Origin: Patescibacteria group bacterium UBA918
Lineage (GTDB): Bacteria > Patescibacteriota > Minisyncoccia > Phycocordibacterales > UBA918
Length of the DNA stretch: 64,000 nucleotides
Assembly: GCA_002293845.1 (NCBI GenBank)
Contig: DBEA01000010.1
Location: forward strand, 7,379-71,378
Direction of reading: 5' to 3'
A program made the translations under genes and the position numbers. Numbering within the stretch: position 1 is the first letter of the stretch; each line of letters begins with the position of its first letter. The notes below the pieces were generated by a model that had not been told where the DNA came from, made no database searches, and saw only the letters and a program-made list of their open reading frames with translations. Positions 8,395 through 16,138 of this stretch are shown one piece after another.

Positions 8395-8811
8395 ATGGCT
8401 AAGAATAATTCCAAGAACGACGGCTTGTCAGGTGGCGAGAAGGTAGGCATCGGCGTGGCGCTCACCGCCGCCGCGGTGGCCGCGGCCGGCTCTTACTTCC
8501 TGTACGCCAGTCCGAACGCCGCCAAGAACCGCAAGAAGGTCAAAGGCTGGACCTTGAAGGCTAAGGGCGAAGTGCTCGAAGCTCTCGAGAAGGCCGGCAA
8601 AATGACCGCCGAAGAATATCAGACGCTTTTGGATGGCGTTGTTGCCGGTTACTCGCAGATGAAGAGTGCGTCGAAGGCAGACGTGAACGAGTTCAAGAAG
8701 GAGATGATGGCCAATTGGCAGAAGATCGCTAAGCAGGCCATGGGAGTCAAGAAGGCCGCCAAGAAATCGGCCAAGAAGGCCGCGTCAGCCGCTAAGAAAG
8801 CCGCTAAGTAG
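8395..8811 (+). CDS. Lysine/alanine-rich histone-like basic protein with membrane-like N-terminus
   Basis: 138 residues. The N-terminal third has a glycine/alanine hydrophobic stretch (VGIGVALTAAAVAAAGSYFLY), the middle is helical and charged, and the C-terminus is a Lys/Ala repeat (KKAAKKSAKKAASAAKKAAK) like histone H1 or bacterial HU tails. Such proteins are common and uncharacterised in Parcubacteria. The tail suggests binding to nucleic acid or a polyanion, and the hydrophobic stretch suggests membrane attachment. A perfect hairpin terminator follows at 8825. Confidence 0.8.
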   Translation: MAKNNSKNDGLSGGEKVGIGVALTAAAVAAAGSYFLYASPNAAKNRKKVKGWTLKAKGEVLEALEKAGKMTAEEYQTLLDGVVAGYSQMKSASKADVNEFKKEMMANWQKIAKQAMGVKKAAKKSAKKAASAAKKAAK

Positions 8812-8824
8812 TCGAGTGTTACGT

Positions 8825-8857
8825 AAAACGGCCGGCACTGAAAGTGCCGGCCGTTTT
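8825..8857 (+). terminator. Rho-independent terminator
   Basis: Perfect 15-bp stem with a GAA triloop, ending TTTTC, 14 bases after the stop of the basic protein. Confidence 0.85.
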
Positions 8858-8904
8858 CGATTGTCCTGGTAGATTCTAGTTTCCGGATTCTGTATACTAA
8901 CCCG

Positions 8905-9942
8905 ATGTCAGACACTTTGGCTCTCTATCGTAAGTATCGCCCCGTTTCGTTTGCCGAAGTGCGCGATCAAGAACATATAGTCTCCGTACTCGAAGGAGCC
9001 GTGAAAAAGCAGGTCTATCCGCACGCGCTCCTATTTTGTGGCTCGCGTGGGACCGGCAAGACCACGCTAGCGCGCATCTTCGCGCGCGCCATCGGCACGC
9101 ATGAGACCGACATTTACGAAATAGACGCAGCCTCTAATCGTAAGATCGAACACGTGCGCGATTTGCGCGAGGCGGTGCATACCTTGCCGTATCAATCTGA
9201 AAAGAAGGTCTACATCATCGACGAGGTGCACATGCTCACCACCGAGGCCTTCAACGCGCTTTTGAAAACCCTCGAAGAACCACCGGCTCATGTGGTGTTC
9301 ATTCTAGCCACGACCGAAGAAGACAAGTTGCCGGACACCATCAAATCTCGTTGTCAGATCTTCCGTTTCCGAGCTCCCTCGCGCGCCGTCCTTAAGGAAA
9401 CGGTTTTAGATATCGCCAAAAAGGAAAAGTTCAAGCTCGATGCCGATGCGGCCGAACTCGTGGCCATCGCCGCGGACGGTTCCTTCCGCGACGCACTCGG
9501 CGTCTTACAGAAAGTCATGATCGCATCCGGAGACGCTAAGGTCACGGCCGACGAGGTGGCGGTCATCATCGGCGCGCCAAAAAAGGATCTTTTGATGAAG
9601 CTCCTCTTTGCACTGAACGCGAAGAAGGCGGACGATGCCTTGTCCGCGGTGGCCACGGCTTTAAGCTCCTCGGTCGACATGAAGATATTTATGCGTCTTA
9701 TTTTGGAACGCGTGCGTGCCGTCATGTTGTTGCGCAACCTGCCGGCGCGCCGTGAGGAGATCCTCTCGGCGTTCGGCGAAGACGATGGTGTTCGACTTGA
9801 AGAGTTCGCTAAAATAGCCGGGTCGCCGATAAACTCCCGCTTGCTCCTGCGCCTTCTTGAGGCCGCGGACATGTCATCGCGTTCGGAGTTTCCGCATATC
9901 GCGCTCGAGATCGCCATCGTCGATCTATGCGAGGAGAAATAG
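8905..9942 (+). CDS. dnaX: DNA polymerase III subunit gamma (short DnaX) without zinc module
   Basis: 345-residue AAA+ clamp-loader ATPase: ALYRKYRPVSFAEV, Walker A GSRGTGKTT (about 46-54), Walker B VYIIDEVHML, sensor ATTEEDKLPDTIKSRCQIFRF. Between FARAIG and IYEIDAASN there are only a few residues, whereas typical DnaX carries a four-cysteine zinc-binding module of about 25 residues there. The protein also stops after domain III, so it is gamma-like with no tau extension. A TATACT six bases before the ATG indicates a leaderless mRNA. It overlaps the next gene by 16 bases. Confidence 0.93.
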   Translation: MSDTLALYRKYRPVSFAEVRDQEHIVSVLEGAVKKQVYPHALLFCGSRGTGKTTLARIFARAIGTHETDIYEIDAASNRKIEHVRDLREAVHTLPYQSEKKVYIIDEVHMLTTEAFNALLKTLEEPPAHVVFILATTEEDKLPDTIKSRCQIFRFRAPSRAVLKETVLDIAKKEKFKLDADAAELVAIAADGSFRDALGVLQKVMIASGDAKVTADEVAVIIGAPKKDLLMKLLFALNAKKADDALSAVATALSSSVDMKIFMRLILERVRAVMLLRNLPARREEILSAFGEDDGVRLEEFAKIAGSPINSRLLLRLLEAADMSSRSEFPHIALEIAIVDLCEEK

Positions 9943-10604
9943 GAGAAAAGACGGTGTTCTTGATCCGCCATGGTGAGACGCGGGCTAACAAAAGCTACCG
10001 TCATCAAGGGCCGATGGAACCTTTGACGGAACGCGGGCGCGAGCAGGTGCGCGCCCTGATCGCTTATTTAAGATCGCAAAACATAGACACTCTGATAGCC
10101 AGCGACTTCGATCGCGCTCGCGAGACCGCCGATCTGATCGGAAGGGAATTAGGACTCACGTACTCGATCGAGCCGTCGGTCCGCGAATTCATTCGGCCGA
10201 CGTCGCTTTACGGTCGACATTACTTCTCGCCCTCTTCTCTCCGGTACATCCTCGATCTCTATCAAAATCGTTTGAATCTGTTATGGAACCGCGAAGGAGC
10301 GGAGAATCTCGCTCATGTGCGGGGGCGCGTGCGCGACGCCCGGATCATGATCGAATCTTTGCCGGGGAAGCGGGTGGCCGTGGTGTCGCACCGCATCTTC
10401 ATGACCATGTTCACGGAGACCGTCTGTTACGACCGGCCATTATCGCTATGGAAGTTCTTCTGGGGTTTTGTAGGGCGAAAGAAACTGCCGAACTGCGCCG
10501 TACTAGAATTCACTTGTTCGTCGTCCGATAGGGGTGACGTGTGCACCTGGCGACTCGAAAAAACCCTCGTTCCGCCGTATAATGTCACTCGTACTAAAAT
10601 ATAG
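9927..10604 (+). CDS. Histidine phosphatase family protein (phosphoglycerate-mutase-like)
   Basis: 225 residues with the phosphohistidine motif FLIRHGETRANK near the N-terminus, DRARETADLIG and the second histidine in VAVVSHRIFM. The substrate cannot be predicted; family members act on sugar phosphates, nucleotides, signalling phosphates or proteins. The start overlaps dnaX by 16 bases, indicating translational coupling. Confidence 0.85.
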   Translation: MRGEIGEKTVFLIRHGETRANKSYRHQGPMEPLTERGREQVRALIAYLRSQNIDTLIASDFDRARETADLIGRELGLTYSIEPSVREFIRPTSLYGRHYFSPSSLRYILDLYQNRLNLLWNREGAENLAHVRGRVRDARIMIESLPGKRVAVVSHRIFMTMFTETVCYDRPLSLWKFFWGFVGRKKLPNCAVLEFTCSSSDRGDVCTWRLEKTLVPPYNVTRTKI

Positions 10605-10628
10605 ACCCCTAATCCTTAAACAAAAAAC

Positions 10629-10904
10629 ATGCATCAAGGAAATTGGAAGTGTAGCGGTTGCGGCGCCACCATCACCGAATTGCCGTTCGAACCGAGAAGT
10701 ACCGAAGGATTGAAGTGCCGCGACTGCCACTCCAAGTCTCGCGGCAACGCGCCGCGTCAGAACTCCGACCGTGGCGATCGGCAAATGTTCGAAGGAAACT
10801 GGACGTGCGCTGGTTGCGGCGCGGCCATCACCAAGCTGCCGTTTATGCCGAGGGATACCACTAACCTCAAGTGTATCGACTGCTTCAAATCAAGCCGGAC
10901 ATAA
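10629..10904 (+). CDS. Tandem CxxC-x18-CxxC zinc-ribbon protein
   Basis: 91 residues with two copies of the same module: WKCSGCGATITELPFEPR...LKCRDC and WTCAGCGAAITKLPFMPR...LKCIDC. Each has two CxxC knuckles 18 residues apart, so each should bind one zinc. The copies are joined by a polar linker. Such proteins (related to the CxxC-x17-CxxC family) are frequent in CPR genomes and presumed to bind nucleic acid or protein; the role is unknown. The upstream gene is 24 bases away. Confidence 0.85.
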   Translation: MHQGNWKCSGCGATITELPFEPRSTEGLKCRDCHSKSRGNAPRQNSDRGDRQMFEGNWTCAGCGAAITKLPFMPRDTTNLKCIDCFKSSRT

Positions 10905-10962
10905 GGAAGGGGCGTGCAGGCGCAAGTCATCTAATGGTAGAAAATTTTGCTATTATTAGTGA

Positions 10963-11667
10963 ATGGCGCATATCTCGTGGAGCAAGGGTCACACAAAGGA
11001 TACTCACCCCTCGGTTCGGAAAATTTCCGAGACGATGAAGAAGAGGAAGGTGGATAATTTTGCCGCATGGCGTGAGCAAGCCAAGAAAAAAGGAAAGTTT
11101 AAGTCAGTTTACAAGGCTTTGCCGGAGGGCGGCGACTTAGCCGAGTTGATCGGTGTGATTTTGGGTGACGGTCATATTCAAAAGTTTCCTCGCACCGAAA
11201 GGTTGCTGATCTTTTCAAACGCCAACAACCCGGGCTTTGTAAAGCGTTATGCTGATATAGTGGAAAGGTTGTTTGAAAAGAAGCCTTACGTGTACAAGCA
11301 AACATCGAAGAACTGTATACGTATTAGTCTGTACGAAAAACATATCAGTCAGCGATTAAAGATCCCTACAGGTGCGAGAGGTAAGTTATATTTCTCGGTT
11401 CCGCGTTGGGTTATGCGCGATAAAACCTATGTAAAGCGTTACCTTCGAGGTTTGTATGAGGCAGAAGGAAGTCTATCGTTTCATTCCGCCACGTACACGC
11501 ATAAATTCATCTTTTCCAATAGAAACGTGTCGCTATTGAAAAATGTCGAAAGATTGCTTAAAGTACTAGGGTTTTCACCCCACTCAAACAAAGAGAGTGT
11601 CCAACTGTCCAGAAAGGACGAGGTGAAGAAAGCCGCCCAGTTGCTACGGTTCAGAGTCTACAAATAA
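10963..11667 (+). CDS. LAGLIDADG-type homing endonuclease
   Basis: 234 residues with two LAGLIDADG-like motifs, LIGVILGDGHIQ (about residue 62) and YLRGLYEAEGSLSF (about 165), giving a monomeric two-motif enzyme with acidic catalytic residues intact in both. The lysine-rich N-terminus (KGHTKDTHPSVRKISETMKKRK) resembles a NUMOD3-type DNA-binding module. It is AT-richer than neighbours and free-standing, six bases upstream of an intact tRNA-Gln, which suggests acquisition. TATTAT six bases before the ATG makes it leaderless. A domesticated DNA-binding role is an alternative. Confidence 0.85.
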   Translation: MAHISWSKGHTKDTHPSVRKISETMKKRKVDNFAAWREQAKKKGKFKSVYKALPEGGDLAELIGVILGDGHIQKFPRTERLLIFSNANNPGFVKRYADIVERLFEKKPYVYKQTSKNCIRISLYEKHISQRLKIPTGARGKLYFSVPRWVMRDKTYVKRYLRGLYEAEGSLSFHSATYTHKFIFSNRNVSLLKNVERLLKVLGFSPHSNKESVQLSRKDEVKKAAQLLRFRVYK

Positions 11668-11673
11668 ATATAT

Positions 11674-11744
11674 TGCCCGGTGGTGTAAAGGTAGCACGCA
11701 TGGTTCTGGCCCATGAAATCGAGGTTCGATCCCTTGCCGGGCAG
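11674..11744 (+). tRNA. tRNA-Gln (CTG)
   Basis: Cloverleaf: acceptor TGCCCGG with CCGGGCA, D-arm GTGTAAAGGTAGCAC, anticodon stem CATGG/CCATG with loop TTCTGGC (anticodon CTG), T-arm containing GGTTCGATCCC. First pair U1-A72 and discriminator G73 fit glutamine identity. The 3' CCA is not encoded. No intron interrupts it even though a homing endonuclease lies just upstream. Confidence 0.95.
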
Positions 11745-11802
11745 CAAATTTGAGCGACGCTTGAAGAGCATCGCTGTAACATCCGGTTGTTTCAAAAAAG
11801 TC

Positions 11803-11824
11803 CCAACTTCGTCCTAGACGGCCA
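11803..11824 (+). repeat. Direct repeat, left copy, flanking dgkA
   Basis: The 21-base unit CCAACTTCGTCCYAGACGGCC occurs here and at 12200-12220 with one difference, and a weaker relative (CTTCATCCCGGACGGCC) lies at 12516-12532. The two close copies bracket dgkA together with its promoter hexamer. Confidence 0.6.
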
Positions 11825-11844
11825 ATCGAAGGTATAATGTTCTC

Positions 11845-12186
11845 ATGAAGTACTGGATTAGAAGGTTGTCACATCCATTTCGTGGATTGAAGTATGCGTT
11901 TGTCCATGATGACGCTACTCAAATAGAATTTGTCTTCGGCCTAATTGGTTTACCAATTGTCTATCGTCTGTTCGACATATCGGTTAGCGAAATACTGCTA
12001 CTTACATTTTGCTGGTTTTTTGTGATGGTCACCGAACTACAAAATACGGCCATGGAAATAGCACTGACCAAGATTCATCCAGAACATGACAAGGAAATTG
12101 GGCTTAGTAAAGACCTAGCTTCTGGGGCTGTGATATGGGCATCAGTATTTGGGTTGGTCTGTCTCGGTTTCGTGATCCTGAACTAG
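11845..12186 (+). CDS. dgkA: Diacylglycerol kinase / undecaprenol kinase family
   Basis: 113-residue integral membrane kinase with three transmembrane helices. The signature ELQNTAMEIALTKIHPEHDKEIGLSKDLASGAV matches the active-site region of the DgkA family (glutamate, asparagine and the KD motif). In Gram-positive-type bacteria these enzymes phosphorylate undecaprenol for cell-wall carrier lipid recycling. A TATAAT exactly six bases before the ATG makes the transcript leaderless. The gene is AT-richer than its neighbours and bracketed by 21-base direct repeats, so it may be a transferred cassette. Confidence 0.9.
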   Translation: MKYWIRRLSHPFRGLKYAFVHDDATQIEFVFGLIGLPIVYRLFDISVSEILLLTFCWFFVMVTELQNTAMEIALTKIHPEHDKEIGLSKDLASGAVIWASVFGLVCLGFVILN

Positions 12187-12199
12187 TTAATCATGGTTC

Positions 12200-12221
12200 C
12201 AACTTCGTCCCAGACGGCCCC
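12200..12221 (+). repeat. Direct repeat, right copy, flanking dgkA
   Basis: Right-hand copy of the repeat described at 11803. Here it is followed by CCCTAGTCTGG, so that CCAGAC and GTCTGG can form a 6-bp hairpin. Confidence 0.6.
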
Positions 12222-12313
12222 CTAGTCTGGACTATGTTTAACCCATACTGTACAGTCTTTTTAGATACGTATTCCGGCCACGGGAATCGTGGTGCTGTAA
12301 AGTGAGAGATCTG

Positions 12314-12460
12314 ATGAACATTCTAAGGCGACGGGGAATCGAGAACCCATCTGACCATCTCGTTTCCCCTGTAGGGAAGCGACTGCGCGCTCCGGAAAGC
12401 GAGATATTCCGCGCCGCCGATGAGGTGGAGGCCGGGTTTGCCACGCTTCGCTATCTATGA
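12314..12460 (+). CDS. Possible 48-residue protein
   Basis: ORF starting ATG at 12314 after GTGAGAGATCTG and stopping 11 bases before a strong terminator. The peptide is charged (MNILRRRGIENPSDH, then KRLRAPESEIFRAADEVEAG) with no transmembrane segment and no recognised family. Support is its position: alone between the dgkA repeat and a terminator. It might equally be part of a noncoding transcript. Confidence 0.4.
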   Translation: MNILRRRGIENPSDHLVSPVGKRLRAPESEIFRAADEVEAGFATLRYL

Positions 12461-12468
12461 ATCCCGAA

Positions 12469-12500
12469 ACGGGCGGTCTGGAAAGGCCGCCCTTTCACTT
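12469..12500 (+). terminator. Rho-independent terminator
   Basis: Nine-base-pair stem (12471-12479 with 12484-12492, one G-U pair) closed by a GGAA tetraloop, followed by TTTCACTTTAT. Confidence 0.75.
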
Positions 12501-12545
12501 TATACAAAATCCTCCTTCATCCCGGACGGCCAAGGAGAAACACTG

Positions 12546-12845
12546 CTATTGCAAAGTTGCGAGGGTGAGTACTATCGCCGTCACTATGCCGAAGAGGCCG
12601 ATGGTCTTGAAAAAGTAAGACACGGCTTCCGCTCGTTTATTATCGACGAGTAAGGATACTGGTTGGTAAAAGAACAAGAACGCCATCACGGCCGCGGAAA
12701 AAACGAATAACGACATAAAGCCGACGCCGTCGATCCAGGTGTCAGGGGTGTCGTGACGGATCGACTCGATAAAGCGCAAAAACACGGACACGGCGCCGAT
12801 GTAAGCGACCGCCAAACCGGCGTTTAAAAACGGATGCCATTTCAT
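12546..12845 (-). CDS. Three-helix membrane protein, unknown function
   Basis: 99 residues beginning MKWHPFLNAGLAVAYIGAVSVFLRFIE, with three hydrophobic segments (about 8-28, 45-65, 78-98) separated by short polar loops (RHDTPDTWIDG, NKRAEAVSYF). I chose ATG 12845 over an upstream in-frame ATG because a perfect TATAAT ends six bases before it, the spacing seen at many leaderless genes here. No family recognised. Confidence 0.8.
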   Translation of the reverse strand: MKWHPFLNAGLAVAYIGAVSVFLRFIESIRHDTPDTWIDGVGFMSLFVFSAAVMAFLFFYQPVSLLVDNKRAEAVSYFFKTIGLFGIVTAIVLTLATLQ

Positions 12846-12926
12846 ACGCTCATTATAACTCCGTAGAGCCATCGAAGGTTATTGGTCGGGTTGTAATGAC
12901 AGCCCCAGGAACGCTATAATGGAATT

Positions 12927-13295
12927 ATGAGAGTTTTTGTGTCGGTCGCCCTCGTGGCCCTCCTCGCTTTCTTGACCGTAGCGACGCTCGGTGTCTATCT
13001 TTCTTCCGCCGCGCCCGATCACCATGACGCGGGCTGTCCCCTCATGGTCGGACAGGCGACGATCTGTGTCGGCTCGCCGCTAGCGCACCTCGATCACTGG
13101 CAGGATGTCTTTGTCGCGGTGATCGTGAATACGTTCGCGCTCTTCGCGATGGTGATTTTGGTGGTTACCGTCTTGCCGTTCAGGCTTCCGGACAAGAGAC
13201 GCGCGCGCGTCGATTCGCGTCCGCCCGAACCTGACCGTCCGCCTCTCTTTCAAGAACTTTTTTCACAAGGAATACTTCATCCTAAAGCGCCGTAG
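12927..13295 (+). CDS. Two-helix membrane protein with conserved Cys/His segment
   Basis: 122 residues: N-terminal transmembrane helix, an outside segment with DHHDAGCPLMVGQATICVGSPLAHLDHW, a second transmembrane helix and a proline/arginine-rich cytoplasmic tail. The two cysteines, methionine and histidines between the helices could bind a soft metal such as copper, which fits the DUF305 and DUF411 genes downstream. TATAAT lies six bases before the ATG. The link to metal handling is inference from context. Confidence 0.75.
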   Translation: MRVFVSVALVALLAFLTVATLGVYLSSAAPDHHDAGCPLMVGQATICVGSPLAHLDHWQDVFVAVIVNTFALFAMVILVVTVLPFRLPDKRRARVDSRPPEPDRPPLFQELFSQGILHPKAP

Positions 13296-13336
13296 TGTCG
13301 CCGCCGATCTATTATCGATTAACTAATTCTAAATTC

Positions 13337-13927
13337 ATGGAAAGAAACACTATCGTCGTCGGCTTAGTCGCTCTGCTTCTCGGTTTGGGCACCGGTTACC
13401 TCGTTTGGAGCACTAGCGTGCCCGCCGAGGATGGCTTCGGACATCGGATGTCCGATGGTTCAATGATGGATCAAGACATCGATCGGCACTTTATCGTTCA
13501 GATGATCCCGCATCATGAAGGCGCGATCGCGATGGCCAAGATCGCGCTCGAGCGTTCGAAGCGGCCGGAGATCTTGTCCTTAGCAAACGGCATCATCGAA
13601 GCGCAGGAAAAAGAGAACGGCGACATGCGCGCTTGGTACCGCTCTTGGTTCGGTGCCACTCCTCCGGAGGGAGGCATGGGGATGATGCATATGGGCGGGA
13701 TGGAAGGAGACACGAACGTGCTACAAAACGTGTCTGAAGCGCATTTCGACCGCGAATTCATCGAACAAATGATCCCGCATCATGAGATGGCCATAATGAT
13801 GGCCGAGATGCTTCGGGCTTCCACCGTCCGCGACGAGATGAAGGAATTGGCGAACAACATCATCACGTCGCAGTCGCGAGAGATCGAGATGATGCGCGGT
13901 TGGCTCACTAGTTGGTACGGCCAATAA
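13337..13927 (+). CDS. DUF305-family four-helix (ferritin-like) exported protein
   Basis: 196 residues: N-terminal membrane anchor (about 5-25) followed by two DUF305 repeats, each with the MIPHHEGAIAMAK / MIPHHEMAIMMAE motif and a following ILSLANGIIEAQEKE / MKELANNIITSQSRE helix. The HH-E motifs and a central Met/His-rich loop (GGMGMMHMGGM) suggest metal binding. DUF305 genes are often found with copper-resistance genes. ATG 13337 is preferred to GTG 13295, which would overlap the previous gene and add residues unlike a signal anchor. Confidence 0.9.
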   Translation: MERNTIVVGLVALLLGLGTGYLVWSTSVPAEDGFGHRMSDGSMMDQDIDRHFIVQMIPHHEGAIAMAKIALERSKRPEILSLANGIIEAQEKENGDMRAWYRSWFGATPPEGGMGMMHMGGMEGDTNVLQNVSEAHFDREFIEQMIPHHEMAIMMAEMLRASTVRDEMKELANNIITSQSREIEMMRGWLTSWYGQ

Positions 13928-13939
13928 TCTCCTTGGTAT

Positions 13940-15454
13940 ATGAAAAATTCATATCTGCTCGTGGGAGCAGGGCTGGCATTCGTGATCGTCATAACGGGCG
14001 TCATGCTTTACCTAGAGCCCAAGAAAGATTCTTCAGTCTCAGAGAAAATCTACGTGGCCCTAGAGGGAGATGGCGCGGTCGGTGTGATCGATGGGAATAA
14101 AAGCAAGCTCGTGAAGACAATTTCGCTCACCGACGAACGAACCGGCACCATGTACATGCCGCACAACGTGCAGGTATCACTCGACGGGAGTGTCGTATGG
14201 GTGACCGCGAATGCGATGGCCGAAATGGAGCACCAAAGCTTCAGATTCCTCAAGACGGCGCAGGCGGACGGAGGTCACGAAGATTCCGAGACGGAAAGCG
14301 ATCAGCTTATCGCGATAGATCCGAGCACGGATATGATCGTCCGGAGAATCCCGATAGCGATCGGACAGCATCTCGCTCATGTGGTGCAGTCTGCCACCGA
14401 CTCGGCGGTTTTTGTAGCGGCGCAGGAGACCGACATGATCTACGTGGTCGATGCGGATTCTATGACGCTAGAACGAAGCATTAAGTTGCCGGAAGGTAGC
14501 GGCCCGCACGGAATGCGCCTTTCGCCAGATGATCAGACTCTCTACGTCGCCCTCATGAGCGGAGAGGCGCTTGGTATGGTCGACATCAATTCGGGGACAG
14601 TCGATAGTCAACCGCTTAATGGCGGTGCCGTGCAAACGGCGGTTACGCCAGACGGTTCGCGAGTCGCCGTTTCGGTGTATGACTCCTTGAGTATTGGAGT
14701 ATACGATACGGGGAAGAGGTCACTCTCGTATGTAAAGCTCCCCGAGGGATCGCAAGGTCCAGTGCAACTGTACCCGACTAAGGATTCGCGCTTCGTGTAC
14801 GTGGCCGACCAGGGGACGCTGAATGGGCGCCGTGCGAACGATAAGCTTTTCAAGATCGACCTTGAGACGCTGGCGGTCGCCGAAACGATCGAGGTCGGAA
14901 GAGCTCCTCATGGTGTCGCCCTCAATAGAGGCGGTGATAGGGTTTATGTGACCAACCTCGAAGACGGTTCGGTTTCCGTGGTCGACACCGGGGCGGCGCA
15001 GGAGATCGCGAGAGTCAAGGTAGGTAAAGAACCGAACGGGGTGAGCGTGTGGAACGGGAGAGAGGATCGATCTTCCGTCGGAGCGCTCGAAGGCGTAAAG
15101 ATCACCGTATACAAATCGCCGACCTGCGGATGTTGCGGGAACTACGTCGCCGAACTTAGACGACAGGGCGCGGAAATCACCGTGGAGGAGATCTCGGAGG
15201 CTGCTCTTACGGAGAAGAAAGCCGCGCTCGGCGTGCGCCCCGAACTGGAAAGTTGTCACACTTCGGTTATGGACGGCTATGTGATCGAGGGGCATGTCCC
15301 TGTGGAAGCGATAGCAAAACTACGCGCTGAACGGCCCCCGCTCGCAGGTATCGCATTGCCCGGTATGCCGGCAGGAAGTCCGGGCATGTCCGGAATCAAA
15401 TCTGAACCCTTTGCCGTGCAAACGCTCGAAGGAGATCTATTCGGGAACTTCTGA
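13940..15454 (+). CDS. Membrane-anchored YVTN beta-propeller fused to DUF411
   Basis: 504 residues. After a signal anchor (about 5-25), residues 35-370 form a seven-bladed propeller of the YVTN/YncE type (repeats such as IYVVDADSMTLERSI, RVYVTNLEDGSVSVVD). Residues ~385-480 are a DUF411 domain: KITVYKSPTCGCCGNYVAELR, ELESCHTSVMDGYVIEGHVP and PPLAGIALPGMPAGSPGM, a thioredoxin-like metal-binding domain usually found alone near copper genes. The fusion is unusual. It lies 12 bases after the DUF305 gene, so the three genes probably form one copper-related operon on the outer membrane face. Confidence 0.88.
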   Translation: MKNSYLLVGAGLAFVIVITGVMLYLEPKKDSSVSEKIYVALEGDGAVGVIDGNKSKLVKTISLTDERTGTMYMPHNVQVSLDGSVVWVTANAMAEMEHQSFRFLKTAQADGGHEDSETESDQLIAIDPSTDMIVRRIPIAIGQHLAHVVQSATDSAVFVAAQETDMIYVVDADSMTLERSIKLPEGSGPHGMRLSPDDQTLYVALMSGEALGMVDINSGTVDSQPLNGGAVQTAVTPDGSRVAVSVYDSLSIGVYDTGKRSLSYVKLPEGSQGPVQLYPTKDSRFVYVADQGTLNGRRANDKLFKIDLETLAVAETIEVGRAPHGVALNRGGDRVYVTNLEDGSVSVVDTGAAQEIARVKVGKEPNGVSVWNGREDRSSVGALEGVKITVYKSPTCGCCGNYVAELRRQGAEITVEEISEAALTEKKAALGVRPELESCHTSVMDGYVIEGHVPVEAIAKLRAERPPLAGIALPGMPAGSPGMSGIKSEPFAVQTLEGDLFGNF

Positions 15455-15469
15455 CTGTTTCGCTGTGTA

Positions 15470-15500
15470 CCAAAAGGCCGCCCGCAGGGCGGCCTTTTGG
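15470..15500 (+). terminator. Rho-independent terminator
   Basis: Perfect 14-bp stem with GCA triloop ending CCTTTTGG, 15 bases after the stop of the propeller-DUF411 gene. Confidence 0.85.
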
Positions 15501-15535
15501 CGACCATAGCAATCGAAAAATGCTATGATGTCCGT

Positions 15536-16066
15536 GTGAAGACGATAATTATAATTTTCGCGCTAGTACTTTTGGCTGCCGGCTCTTTCTTTTTGAGTAA
15601 AAACGACATAGAAGATATTCCGAGCGAGAACGCCGATCAAAAAGCCGACCAAAAGACGGAAGAATCACCGACCTCTTCTACGGCAACGTCGGTGACTCTC
15701 GATCTAAGTGGCCAGAATCTGACCAAGGTTCCTGATTCCGTATTCAAACGAACCGATGTCGAGGAGTTGGATCTTTCACATAATGCTCTCAGTGGAGCTT
15801 TGCCGGCCGAAGTGCGCCAGCTGCGAAACTTGCGCGTTCTTGATCTTAGCGACAACGATTTGACCGGCGTGCCGGCCGAGGTCGGACAACTCGCTCGTTT
15901 GGAGGTGCTAGATCTGTCGAATAACCCGATTACGGGTCTACCGTACGAGATCGGTAACTTGAAAAACCTGCGCGTGCTCGACCTGCGCGGTACGGATTAC
16001 GCCGCCGCGGATCTGGAGGTGATCAAAAAAGGTCTGTCGGAAGAAGTAGAGATCAGGACCGACTAA
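15536..16066 (+). CDS. Membrane-anchored leucine-rich-repeat protein
   Basis: 176 residues: signal anchor, a polar linker rich in Asp/Lys/Ser, then about five leucine-rich repeats (LDLSGQNLTKVPDSVF, LDLSHNALSGALPAEV, LDLSDNDLTGVPAEV, LDLSNNPITGLPYEI). Probably a surface protein-binding module. The start is GTG 15536: TATGAT ends six bases before it and the N-terminus then begins as a clean signal sequence (MKTIIIIFALVLLAAGSFF). No binding partner is evident. Confidence 0.85.
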   Translation: MKTIIIIFALVLLAAGSFFLSKNDIEDIPSENADQKADQKTEESPTSSTATSVTLDLSGQNLTKVPDSVFKRTDVEELDLSHNALSGALPAEVRQLRNLRVLDLSDNDLTGVPAEVGQLARLEVLDLSNNPITGLPYEIGNLKNLRVLDLRGTDYAAADLEVIKKGLSEEVEIRTD

Positions 16067-16138
16067 ACGGTCGGGACCTCTTCGATCGCGCTGTTTTTAT
16101 CAGTTCGCGATCGAAGAACTATGCGGTAGAATGTCCAC

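Noticed and set aside
11799..11844. Cobalamin, SAM or T-box riboswitch before dgkA
   Set aside because: The TATAAT ends six bases before the ATG, so there is no leader in which such a switch could reside.
12238..12444. A 68-codon minus-strand ORF after dgkA
   Set aside because: Low-complexity Ser/Arg composition, no start signal, and opposite to the better-supported 48-codon ORF and its terminator.
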